Source: Prochlorococcus sp. AG-355-A09 (GTDB lineage: Bacteria; Cyanobacteriota; Cyanobacteriia; PCC-6307; Cyanobiaceae). Taken from it: a stretch of DNA of 37,090 bases. Position numbers and translations under genes: made by a program. The notes below the pieces were generated by a model. That model was not told the DNA's origin. It saw nothing but the letters and a program-made list of their open reading frames with translations, and ran no database searches. The stretch covers positions 1-37,090 of the forward strand of contig QCDG01000015.1 of assembly GCA_003280995.1 (NCBI GenBank), given 5' to 3'. Below, piece by piece: positions 1 to 7,910 of this stretch; the stretch's first letter is position 1, and every line of letters begins with the position of its first letter.

Positions 1-528
1 TACAAGATCATTTATCTCTAAGTTTCTAATACTATGTTCAGTTCCCAGAATCGAATTGGCATAATTAGGACTTAACCAAACCCTTTTCAAAAAATAATTA
101 AATAGTCTTTCTTCAGGTTGATCATTTTGTTGTTTTATTTCATCAATAACTACCCCTTTTTCTTTCATAAATTCATCAGGATTAAAATCTGGAGCAACGA
201 CTATATTTGTCAAAAGAGCAAGTGATTCTTTAAAGTTACTTGGTGGAACTAAGACATGGTAATGTACATCATCATAACCAGTTGAAGCGTTACTTAATCC
301 GCCCAGTGATTCAATTTTATGGTCAAACTCACCTGGCATTATTTTGTTAGATCCTTTAAAAATCATATGTTCTAGAAAATGAGCAGTGCCGTTTTTATCA
401 ACATCCTCAAATGAAGAACCTGCTTTGCACCAAATATCAATGCTTATAAGCGGCAATTCTTTATTATCCACAAACACACATCTAGTTTTGCTTGAATGGG
501 TGTAGTAGTTAACATCTCCTACGTTCAT
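1..528 (-). CDS. M16 family zinc metallopeptidase, N-terminal part (truncated by window)
   Basis: The first 176 codons of an insulinase/PqqL/mitochondrial-processing-type peptidase; the gene continues past base 1. The inverted zinc motif HFLEH is at residues 50-54, with the metal ligands at His50 and His54 and the catalytic base at Glu53. A third ligand, Glu130, lies 76 residues after His54, the spacing expected for HxxEH(x)74-76E. The active half is therefore intact. ATG start at 526-528. No signal peptide is obvious, so it is probably cytoplasmic or periplasm-associated, cutting small peptides. It is divergent from pcyA across 41 bp. M16 genes often occur as a pair of active and inactive halves; a partner would lie outside the window, which is inference. 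Confidence 0.9.
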   Translation of the reverse strand, partial: MNVGDVNYYTHSSKTRCVFVDNKELPLISIDIWCKAGSSFEDVDKNGTAHFLEHMIFKGSNKIMPGEFDHKIESLGGLSNASTGYDDVHYHVLVPPSNFKESLALLTNIVVAPDFNPDEFMKEKGVVIDEIKQQNDQPEERLFNYFLKRVWLSPNYANSILGTEHSIRNLEINDLV

Positions 529-545
529 TTAGGTTATCTCTTTAA

Positions 546-1294
<749 letters not shown>

Positions 1295-1295
<1 letters not shown>

Positions 1296-2209
1296 TGAAA
1301 TTAAAAATATTTAAAAATCTATTTATTTATTTTTTATTATTTGCACCAATATCTCTTGGAATTATTTCTTGTTCTGGAAATAATAAATCTAATTCAAAAT
1401 TAAAAGAGGAAATAACTTCAGATTTCATACCTCCTATTACAGCTGTTGCGGCACTTGGTCAACTTTCTCCTTCGGGAGAGATTAGACAACTGGCAGCTCC
1501 CATAAGTCAGTTCGGCTCTTCCCCCCGAATCGTCGAAATTTTAGTAAATGAAGGAGATTTCGTAAAAAAAGGTGATATCCTCGCAATCTTTGAAAATAGA
1601 GAAAAATTAATTGCTGATCTTGAAAGAAACGAAAATCTAATTAATATTATTAACGAAGAAATTACCTTAAAGAAAGATCAAATTGAAAGGTATGAGTTAG
1701 CTTTGAGCAAAGATGCATATTCTTTTGTAGAGTTTTCACAGAGAAAAGATGAATTATTAAAATTGCAAAAACAGAAAATAAACCTTATCGGAGATCAAAA
1801 AAATATCAAGATAGATCTATTTAATTCAAAACTAAGGAGTCCAATCGATGGTTTTATCCTTGGAATAAATACGAGAGTAGGTGAAAGACAGCAAAATGAG
1901 GGGATTTTGGATATTGGCTCTAGTCAAAAGATGGAAGCTTTGATAGAGGTTTATGAATCTGATATCGATAGAGTCTTTATTTCTCAGAATGTTGAATTGA
2001 GCAGTGAGAATGGAGGTTTCCAAAAAAATCTTAAGGGAAAGGTGATTAGGATTAGTCCTCAGGTAAAACAAAGAAAAGTTCTATCGACTGATCCGACAGG
2101 GGATGCTGATTCACGAATCATCGAGGTACTAGTAAAACTAGAGCAAGATTCTATAGATATCGTTCAAAACTATGCAGGAATGAAAGTGATTGCAAAATTT
2201 ATTCCCTAA
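1295..2209 (+). CDS. devB: DevB-type membrane fusion protein (HlyD family), predicted lipoprotein
   Basis: Periplasmic adaptor of a DevBCA/MacB-like ABC exporter. I chose ATG 1295, which overlaps the pcyA stop by one base, over TTG 1292. A hydrophobic signal ends in a lipobox-like IISC with Cys26, so it is probably lipid-anchored; many DevB proteins have a plain N-terminal membrane anchor instead. The two halves of a lipoyl/biotinyl-like domain are visible: ILVNEGDFVKKGDILA near residues 82-97 and LRSPIDGFILG near 177-187. A Lys/Glu-rich helical hairpin of about 75 residues separates them, short enough for a MacA-like adaptor. The stop overlaps the devC start (TAATG). The substrate is unknown. 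In Anabaena the homologues export heterocyst glycolipid, which does not apply here. Confidence 0.88.
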
Positions 2210-3381
2210 TGAGTTTTTCTTTTTTTAAATTTAGAAAAATACCATTAGCTTGGTTGTTATTAACTAGGCAACCATTAAGGCTAGCAGTTGCCATAGCTGG
2301 AATCAGTTTTGCAGGGATTTTGATGTTTATGCAATTAGGTTTTAGGGATGGTTTATTTGACACGAGCGTAACTATTCATAAACTTCTAGATGCTGACCTT
2401 GTTTTGATAAGTCCCAGATCAAAAAGTTCTATAAGCATGAGTGGATTCCCAAAAAGAAGATTAATTCAAACTCTCGCAGTAGAAGATGTTGAAAAAACTG
2501 CTCCCGTTAATCTAAATTATTTATTATGGAGAAATCCCGAAAATCTTAAAACTAGATCTATACTTGCATTAGGTTTTAATCCCTCCGATTCACTTCTTTT
2601 AGATGAGGGATTCTCAAGTAAAGCTTATAAATTAAGAAATCCATCAAGAGTTCTTTTTGACAAACTATCTAGACCTGAATTTGGACCGATTGAAGACTGG
2701 TTCTTATCTGAAAAAAAAGTTGAGACTGAGGTTGCTGGAAAAAGAGTAATTGTTGAGGGCCTTGTGGAGTTGGGACCATCTTTCGGTGCAGATGGTAATT
2801 TAATAACTAGTCGAGAAACCTTCTTAAGACTTTTTCCTGCTAATCCTCCTGGCAGTATAGAAATTGGTTTGGTAAAGCTAAAAAAAGGATCTGATCCTGA
2901 ATTGATTTCAATGATATTAAATAACTCACTCCCAAATGATGTTAGGGTTCTTACAAAAAATCAATTTATAGAATTTGAGAAGAATTACTGGAAAAATAGT
3001 ACTGCAATAGGTTTTATATTTAGTTTGGGAGCATTGATGGGTTTCGTTGTGGGGTGTGTGGTTGTTTATCAAATTCTTTATAGTGACGTTACAGATCACC
3101 TCCCAGAGTACGCCACCTTATTGGCAATGGGGTATAGACTTAAGTCTCTTTTCTTTGTTGTAGCTAGAGAGGGGTTTTTGTTAGCATTGTTTGGTTATTT
3201 ACCTGCTTATTTTTCTGGCCAAATACTTTACTCAGTTATAAGAAGTTCTACTAAATTACCAATAATAATGGATGCAGATAAAACTGTTTTAATTTTCGTA
3301 TTAGTTTTAGTTATGTGTATGGGGTCCGCCGCTGTAGCGATGCGCAAATTAGTTGACGCTGATCCTGCCGAAATTTTTTAA
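2209..3381 (+). CDS. devC: DevC-type ABC exporter permease (FtsX/MacB-like)
   Basis: Integral inner-membrane subunit of the DevBCA exporter, 390 aa. Topology visible in the sequence: one N-terminal membrane segment at about residues 27-48, a large periplasmic domain of about 210 residues, then three C-terminal segments at about 265-291, 314-340 and 361-383. This is the standard four-helix FtsX/MacB/DevC fold. The C-terminal motif AMRKLVDADPAEIF is typical of DevC proteins, which end in an (A/P)A(D/E)(I/V)F-like sequence. The start ATG overlaps the devB stop by one base. It pairs with the ATPase that begins 13 bp downstream. No outer-membrane TolC-type partner is in the window, so the outer channel is presumably encoded elsewhere. 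Confidence 0.9.
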   Translation: MSFSFFKFRKIPLAWLLLTRQPLRLAVAIAGISFAGILMFMQLGFRDGLFDTSVTIHKLLDADLVLISPRSKSSISMSGFPKRRLIQTLAVEDVEKTAPVNLNYLLWRNPENLKTRSILALGFNPSDSLLLDEGFSSKAYKLRNPSRVLFDKLSRPEFGPIEDWFLSEKKVETEVAGKRVIVEGLVELGPSFGADGNLITSRETFLRLFPANPPGSIEIGLVKLKKGSDPELISMILNNSLPNDVRVLTKNQFIEFEKNYWKNSTAIGFIFSLGALMGFVVGCVVVYQILYSDVTDHLPEYATLLAMGYRLKSLFFVVAREGFLLALFGYLPAYFSGQILYSVIRSSTKLPIIMDADKTVLIFVLVLVMCMGSAAVAMRKLVDADPAEIF

Positions 3382-3394
3382 TAATTGAAGATAA

Positions 3395-4123
3395 ATGGTT
3401 AAAGTTAATAAATTAAAAAATAATGTTAAAAGCCTTAAAACAGTCTCAATAAATAATTTGAGTCACTTTTATGGAAAAAATGAGAATAAAAAACAAGTTC
3501 TTAATGACGTTAATTTAAATATTGATAAAGGAGAGTTAGTCCTTTTGAAAGGACCTTCTGGATGTGGTAAAACGACTCTTCTAACATTAATTGGTGCTTT
3601 GAGAACCTGTCAAAGTGGAGATTTAACTGTATTAAATAATCAGTTAAATGGAGCATCAAGGAAAACTCGTCAGATTCTTAGAAGAAGTATTGGAATGATT
3701 TTTCAAGGTCACAATCTTCTTAGATGTTTAACAGCAGAACAAAATGTCCAGATGGGCGCCGATTTAATAAAAGGTTTAACATATTTGCAAAGACGTGAGA
3801 TAGCACGTAATTGGTTGTCAGCAGTAGGATTAGAAGAACATCATAAAAAATTGCCAAATGACTTATCTGGTGGGCAGAAACAGAGAGTAGCAATTGCTCG
3901 AGCTTTATCTGCTAAGCCAAAACTCTTATTAGCTGATGAACCCACTTCTGCATTAGATAGCGTCACAGGAAGGGAAATAGTAACCCTTTTAAGGAAACTA
4001 GCAAAAGAACAAAATTGTTCTGTACTTATGGTGACCCATGATCCAAGAATTTCTGATATGGCTGATAGGATATTAAATATGGAAGATGGTAAAATATATA
4101 GTGCTCATAGTGAGCTAATATAA
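3395..4123 (+). CDS. devA: DevA-type ABC exporter ATP-binding protein
   Basis: Cytoplasmic ATPase driving the DevBC exporter, 242 aa. Walker A GPSGCGKT is at residues 53-60, the signature LSGGQ at 157-161, Walker B LLLADE at 177-182 and the H-loop histidine in VTHDP at 215. All catalytic elements are intact. The protein belongs to the LolD/MacB/DevA branch, judged from the LADEPTSALD and MIFQGHNLL sequences. It carries a basic N-terminal extension of about 20 residues before the nucleotide-binding domain. It starts 13 bp after devC, completing pcyA-devB-devC-devA as one probable transcription unit. The exported molecule, perhaps a lipid, glycolipid or peptide, cannot be read from the sequence. 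Confidence 0.93.
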   Translation: MVKVNKLKNNVKSLKTVSINNLSHFYGKNENKKQVLNDVNLNIDKGELVLLKGPSGCGKTTLLTLIGALRTCQSGDLTVLNNQLNGASRKTRQILRRSIGMIFQGHNLLRCLTAEQNVQMGADLIKGLTYLQRREIARNWLSAVGLEEHHKKLPNDLSGGQKQRVAIARALSAKPKLLLADEPTSALDSVTGREIVTLLRKLAKEQNCSVLMVTHDPRISDMADRILNMEDGKIYSAHSELI

Positions 4124-4141
4124 TTAAAAGGTAAAAATTTT

Positions 4142-4291
4142 ATGTCTAAGAGAAGGAATCTAAAAAAAGAAAAGCAGGAACGTAATAGAGCCTATGCTAG
4201 AAAATTCAAAAAAAGGAAATTGAGAACTGATGGAAGACCTGATGGTGGAAACGTTACTGGTACAGCAAATAATGGCGGTGCAGCTGATTAG
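4142..4291 (+). CDS. Small highly basic protein of unknown function
   Basis: A 49-aa open frame with ATG at 4142, preceded by AAAAGGTAAAAATTTT. The first 30 residues are dominated by Lys and Arg (MSKRRNLKKEKQERNRAYAR and onward), while the last 19 are Gly/Asn-rich and slightly acidic, ending GGAAD. The N-terminal half could bind RNA or ribosomes, but this is inference from composition only. It lies 18 bp after devA on the same strand and 61 bp before a glycosyltransferase. The codon-level composition change from basic helix to flexible tail, plus the clean start context, argues for a real gene. I do not recognise a named family. Confidence 0.65.
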   Translation: MSKRRNLKKEKQERNRAYARKFKKRKLRTDGRPDGGNVTGTANNGGAAD

Positions 4292-4352
4292 GGAATATCT
4301 TTTATTTTTATCTTTTGGAGTTCAAAATATTATGCATATTTAAGACTTAATC

Positions 4353-5264
4353 ATGAATGTAAGTATTGTTATACCGACTTACAATAGATTACCTATATTA
4401 GAGAAATGTCTTTTTGCGCTTGAGAATCAAAAATTAAGTACAAATATAAGCAATTATGAAGTAATAGTAGTTGATGATGGATCAACTGATGGGACAACCT
4501 CATGGATAAATAAAAACAAAGCTAATCTCCCACACGTTATTCTATTTCAGCAAGAACATGGAGGGCCTGCACTTGGAAGAAATCTGGGAGTGATTAAATC
4601 GAAATATGAAATTATTATATTCATTGATAGTGATCTTATTGTTTTAGATAATTTTATAAATTGCCACGTAGAAAAACTACTTGCCTCTTGGAAAAACAAT
4701 GATAAAAAATGTTTTACCTATGGCTCGGTAGTCAATACATCTAATTTTCTGAATCCTCAGAGTGAAAAACATAAAATAATGGACACTTCTTTTGCCTATT
4801 TTGCTACTGGGAATGTAGCGATATCAAAAGAATTGATTTTAAGTGTGGGATTATTTGATACTTCTTTTAGTCTTTACGGTTGGGAGGATTTAGAACTTGG
4901 AGAAAGATTAAAAAAAATTGGGACAAAATTAATCAAATGTCCAAATGCAGTAGGTTTTCATTGGCATCCGCCATTTAATTGCGAACAAATAGATTCATTA
5001 ATAGCTCAAGAAAAAGAGAGAGCAAAAATGGCTTTAGTGTTTTATAAGAAACACCCAAATTTAAGGGTTAGATTTATGATTCAATTAACTCCTCTACATA
5101 ATTTACTTTGGCAAATTCTATGCTTGGGAGGACTAATCAGTGTTGATAGAATTCTTCCTTTATTGAGATTCCTAGTAAAGATAAGAAGAAATAGACTTGC
5201 ACTTGAGATACTTAGGATCCCTCTAAATATGATTTACGTTAAACAATTAACTAAATCAAGATAA
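4353..5264 (+). CDS. Family 2 glycosyltransferase (GT-A fold)
   Basis: 303-aa inverting sugar transferase, probably acting on cell-surface polysaccharide or lipid. N-terminal SIVIPTYNR is at residues 4-12, the nucleotide-binding DDGS at 41-44 and the metal-binding DSD at 92-94. GWEDLELGERL at 176-186 supplies the catalytic-base region typical of GT2 and of the Glyco_transf_7C-like module. Residues 225-303 are basic and amphipathic, possibly a membrane-association region. The donor and acceptor cannot be read from the sequence. It stands between the small basic gene and the rpsB leader; its stop is about 30 bp before a putative rpsB promoter. ATG start at 4353. Confidence 0.9.
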   Translation: MNVSIVIPTYNRLPILEKCLFALENQKLSTNISNYEVIVVDDGSTDGTTSWINKNKANLPHVILFQQEHGGPALGRNLGVIKSKYEIIIFIDSDLIVLDNFINCHVEKLLASWKNNDKKCFTYGSVVNTSNFLNPQSEKHKIMDTSFAYFATGNVAISKELILSVGLFDTSFSLYGWEDLELGERLKKIGTKLIKCPNAVGFHWHPPFNCEQIDSLIAQEKERAKMALVFYKKHPNLRVRFMIQLTPLHNLLWQILCLGGLISVDRILPLLRFLVKIRRNRLALEILRIPLNMIYVKQLTKSR

Positions 5265-5292
5265 CAAACTTTTAGAAATACACATCACTTGC

Positions 5293-5298
5293 TAGAAT
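5293..5298 (+). promoter_or_regulatory. Possible -10 box of the rpsB promoter
   Basis: TAGAAT resembles the bacterial -10 consensus TATAAT and lies about 20 bp upstream of the first helix of the rpsB leader. A transcript starting near 5305 would contain the whole structured leader. No convincing -35 box is visible, which is common in Prochlorococcus. This is a pattern match only. Confidence 0.35.
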
Positions 5299-5317
5299 AG
5301 TAGAAATAAATTTCACA

Positions 5318-5387
5318 CATCTGACAGTTTCGGGTGAATTATTAATTTAATTCCCCGTCAGATGGAGGCTAACCCGAAACCTTTTTT
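5318..5387 (+). promoter_or_regulatory. Structured rpsB leader: pseudoknot with internal hairpin and T-run
   Basis: Seen directly: helix A pairs 5318-5325 (CATCTGAC) with 5357-5364 (GTCAGATG), 8 perfect bp. Helix B pairs 5327-5335 (GTTTCGGGT) with 5372-5380 (ACCCGAAAC), 9 perfect bp. The order A-B-A'-B' makes an H-type pseudoknot. Helix C pairs 5336-5341 with 5348-5353 (GAATTA/TAATTC, six-base loop) and fits between them. Helix B is followed by C and six T at 5382-5387, then the ATG at 5393. GGAGG at 5364-5368 lies 24 bases before the ATG, too far for an ordinary Shine-Dalgarno site. Inference: autoregulation by S2 or transcription attenuation. In Escherichia coli the rpsB-tsf leader is known to be repressed by S2. 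Confidence 0.72.
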
Positions 5388-5392
5388 AAATT

Positions 5393-6097
5393 ATGGCTGT
5401 TGTATCACTATCAGAAATGATGGAAGCTGGTGCTCATTTCGGGCACCAAACTAGACGTTGGAATCCCAAGATGTCTAAGTATATATATTGCGCGAGAAAT
5501 GGAGTTCATATTATTGATCTTGTAAAAACAGCATTGTGTATGAACAATGCATATAAATGGACGAGAAACGCTGCAAAAAGCGGTAAACGTTTCTTATTCG
5601 TCGGTACAAAAAAACAAGCATCAGATGTAGTAGCGCAGGAAGCTACACGCTGTGGAGCTGCATATGTAAATCAAAGATGGCTTGGAGGGATGTTGACTAA
5701 TTGGACAACAATGAAAGCCAGGATTGAAAGATTAAAGGATCTAGAAAGAATGGAAAGTAGTGGTTCAATAGCAATGAGGCCTAAAAAAGAAGCTGCAGTA
5801 TTAAGGAGAGAACTTGAAAGATTACAAAAATACTTAGGTGGACTTAAAGGTATGAGAAGATTACCAGATGTAGTTGTATTAGTTGATCAGAGAAGAGAAT
5901 CTAATGCAGTCTTAGAAGCTAGAAAATTAGATATTTCATTAGTATCAATGTTGGATACTAATTGCGATCCAGATTTGTGTGAAGTTCCAATTCCATGTAA
6001 CGATGATGCCGTTAGATCTGTGCAACTTATTCTAGGAAGACTTGCAGATGCGATAAATGAGGGTAGAAAGGGCTCTAATGCTGAAAGGAAAAATTAA
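5393..6097 (+). CDS. rpsB: 30S ribosomal protein S2
   Basis: Ribosomal protein S2, 234 aa, close to the usual 230-260. The N-terminus [18 protein letters not shown] (residues 10-27) and the motifs [19 protein letters not shown] and [10 protein letters not shown] are diagnostic of the family. S2 binds late to the 30S head/body junction together with S1. The reading frame starts at ATG 5393, right after a T-run and a strong helix. tsf follows 44 bp downstream, the conserved bacterial rpsB-tsf pair. The C-terminal tail is short and basic. The leader described upstream probably controls it. Confidence 0.98.
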   Translation: MAVVSLSEMMEAGAHFGHQTRRWNPKMSKYIYCARNGVHIIDLVKTALCMNNAYKWTRNAAKSGKRFLFVGTKKQASDVVAQEATRCGAAYVNQRWLGGMLTNWTTMKARIERLKDLERMESSGSIAMRPKKEAAVLRRELERLQKYLGGLKGMRRLPDVVVLVDQRRESNAVLEARKLDISLVSMLDTNCDPDLCEVPIPCNDDAVRSVQLILGRLADAINEGRKGSNAERKN

Positions 6098-6141
6098 GCT
6101 CAAATTTAAAACTTACTATTCACTATTTTTTATTACTTCAA

Positions 6142-6798
6142 ATGGGAAACATTACAGCAAAACTTGTAAAAGATCTTAGAGACAAAACTGGTGCAGGAAT
6201 GATGGACTGCAAAAAAGCACTTAACGAAACTGAAGGGAATCTAGATAAAGCTTTGGAATGGTTAAGAAAGAAAGGCATAGCTAGTGCTGAAAAGAAATCG
6301 GGAAGAGTAGCGGCTGAAGGGTCAATTGGCAGTTATATACATACTGGATCAAGAGTTGGAGTTTTATTAGAGTTAAATTGTGAAACTGATTTTGTTGCTA
6401 GAGGTGATATTTTTCAATCTCTTTTGAAGGATGTCTCAATGCAAGTAGCAGCATGCCCAAATGTTGAGTATGTATCAATTGATGAAATACCAGAAGATGT
6501 TGTTGAAAAAGAAAAGCAGATTGAAATGGGTAGGGATGATTTATCTGGAAAACCAGAACAAATTAAAGAAAAAATAGTTGAAGGGAGAATAGCAAAAAGA
6601 CTTAATGAGCTTGTTTTGCTCTCACAACCCTACATTAAAGATAGTTCTCTAACAGTTGAGGATCTTGTTAAACAAGCAGCTGCAAAAATTGGTGAAAATA
6701 TCAAAGTAAGACGCTTTACAAGATATACATTGGGTGAAGGTATCGAAAAAAATCAGATGGACTTTGCTGAAGAGGTCGCATCAATGCAAACAAACTAG
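6142..6798 (+). CDS. tsf: Translation elongation factor Ts
   Basis: Nucleotide exchange factor for EF-Tu, 218 aa. This is the short cyanobacterial/plastid-type length; Escherichia coli EF-Ts is 283 aa and has a second larger subdomain. The N-terminal UBA-like helix region covers residues 1-40 ([20 protein letters not shown]). The EF-Tu contact motif TDFVAR is at 82-87 within [11 protein letters not shown]. The C-terminal end of the core, [14 protein letters not shown], is conserved. It is transcribed with rpsB. The next gene begins 13 bp after its stop if the TTG start at 6812 is used; a longer GTG start would overlap tsf by 65 bp. Confidence 0.98.
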   Translation: MGNITAKLVKDLRDKTGAGMMDCKKALNETEGNLDKALEWLRKKGIASAEKKSGRVAAEGSIGSYIHTGSRVGVLLELNCETDFVARGDIFQSLLKDVSMQVAACPNVEYVSIDEIPEDVVEKEKQIEMGRDDLSGKPEQIKEKIVEGRIAKRLNELVLLSQPYIKDSSLTVEDLVKQAAAKIGENIKVRRFTRYTLGEGIEKNQMDFAEEVASMQTN

Positions 6799-6811
6799 TC
6801 ACTTTAATGAT

Positions 6812-7888
6812 TTGAATAATTTCAATAATTACAAAGATATAGATAAAATTAATTCTCAATTAGAGAGAGCAGACATACAAAAAGGAGTATTAACTAGAAA
6901 TATCTATAGGGAATATGAACTTTATCTTAATCTAGTAAGAGATCTACTTTTCATCTCTGTAGAAAAAGGCCTTAATCAAATATATAGTTATCCAACAATT
7001 AATGATAATTTCTTAAATGAAAATGAACCCTATAGTCTTTTTGAAAAAAAAATAAGTAAATTAATATATAGGAATTTGCCCTTTTTAACAGTAGAACAAT
7101 TAAAGATTAATGAAATTGAAAAAAATATAAATAAGGAAATTAACTTTACTATTTTTGATAGTTCCACAAAAGCAAAGGATGATCAAAAAGAAAAATTTCA
7201 ATACGAAGAAGGTTTTCAATTAAAAGAACCCTCTCAGTTCGAGATTACTGAAGACTTTTCAAATACTTCTGAATATTATCAAGCTCATAATTATGAAAAA
7301 TTCGGATCACTTGATTTAGATAATAACCACCATAATAATTATTTATCTAAAAACAATATTTTTGAAAATTTAGGAGTTGAAAAACAATTTATTTCCTCCT
7401 TACTTGAATTAATAGGAGAAGAAAAAGTGGAAAAACAAAGATATCAAGTAAAAGAAAATATAAATCAAATGGATAATTTACCAAAAAATAAGATTCTTAA
7501 TAATTTTGATTTAATAGACAAGTCATTGGAAAAGTTACTATTAAATCTTTCATATAATATCAACCAAGAATTATTTAAGGTAAATCTAATAAAAAAGATG
7601 ATATCTAAAGATTCCTTTGATTACTTAGTAGGCAAAAATTTCATGATAAAACATCCATATCCTTTTGTTATTAATTTCGAATTAAACTTAAATCGTTCCT
7701 CATTTACCGGCAATAATATTCCAAGCATTATTTTTTTCAATATATCTACTGTTGAGTTAGAGTTTAAAAATTTAAATCTTTCTATTCAAAGGAACAAAAT
7801 AAATGAGCTAAAAAATCAATTTCAGCGTTTGATTAAAAAAGAGACATATTGGAGGCAAAAAGAAATAACCTTGAATAAAATACGTTGA
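6812..7888 (+). CDS. Unrecognised protein between tsf and recG
   Basis: About 358 aa if it begins at TTG 6812. The frame is open back to GTG 6734, but those codons would overlap tsf, and no in-frame ATG exists near the beginning. Composition is rich in Asn, Lys, Glu and Ile. Residues 1-75 look helical (LTRNIYREYELYLNLVRDLL). A central stretch of roughly 100 residues is hydrophilic and low complexity. The last 130 residues look folded, with alternating hydrophobic segments and a basic end containing YWRQKEI. No signal peptide, membrane segment or catalytic motif is seen. The position in the rpsB-tsf-x-recG run hints at a housekeeping role. I do not recognise a family; Prochlorococcus genomes are expected to carry it as a conserved hypothetical. 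Confidence 0.75.
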   Translation: MNNFNNYKDIDKINSQLERADIQKGVLTRNIYREYELYLNLVRDLLFISVEKGLNQIYSYPTINDNFLNENEPYSLFEKKISKLIYRNLPFLTVEQLKINEIEKNINKEINFTIFDSSTKAKDDQKEKFQYEEGFQLKEPSQFEITEDFSNTSEYYQAHNYEKFGSLDLDNNHHNNYLSKNNIFENLGVEKQFISSLLELIGEEKVEKQRYQVKENINQMDNLPKNKILNNFDLIDKSLEKLLLNLSYNINQELFKVNLIKKMISKDSFDYLVGKNFMIKHPYPFVINFELNLNRSSFTGNNIPSIIFFNISTVELEFKNLNLSIQRNKINELKNQFQRLIKKETYWRQKEITLNKIR

Positions 7889-7910
7889 AAAAATAACTCT
7901 TTTTTCAAAT

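Noticed and set aside
6734..6811. Programmed frameshift joining tsf to the next frame
   Set aside because: EF-Ts is complete at its own stop, the overlap shows no slippery heptamer with structure, and a separate TTG start explains the second frame.
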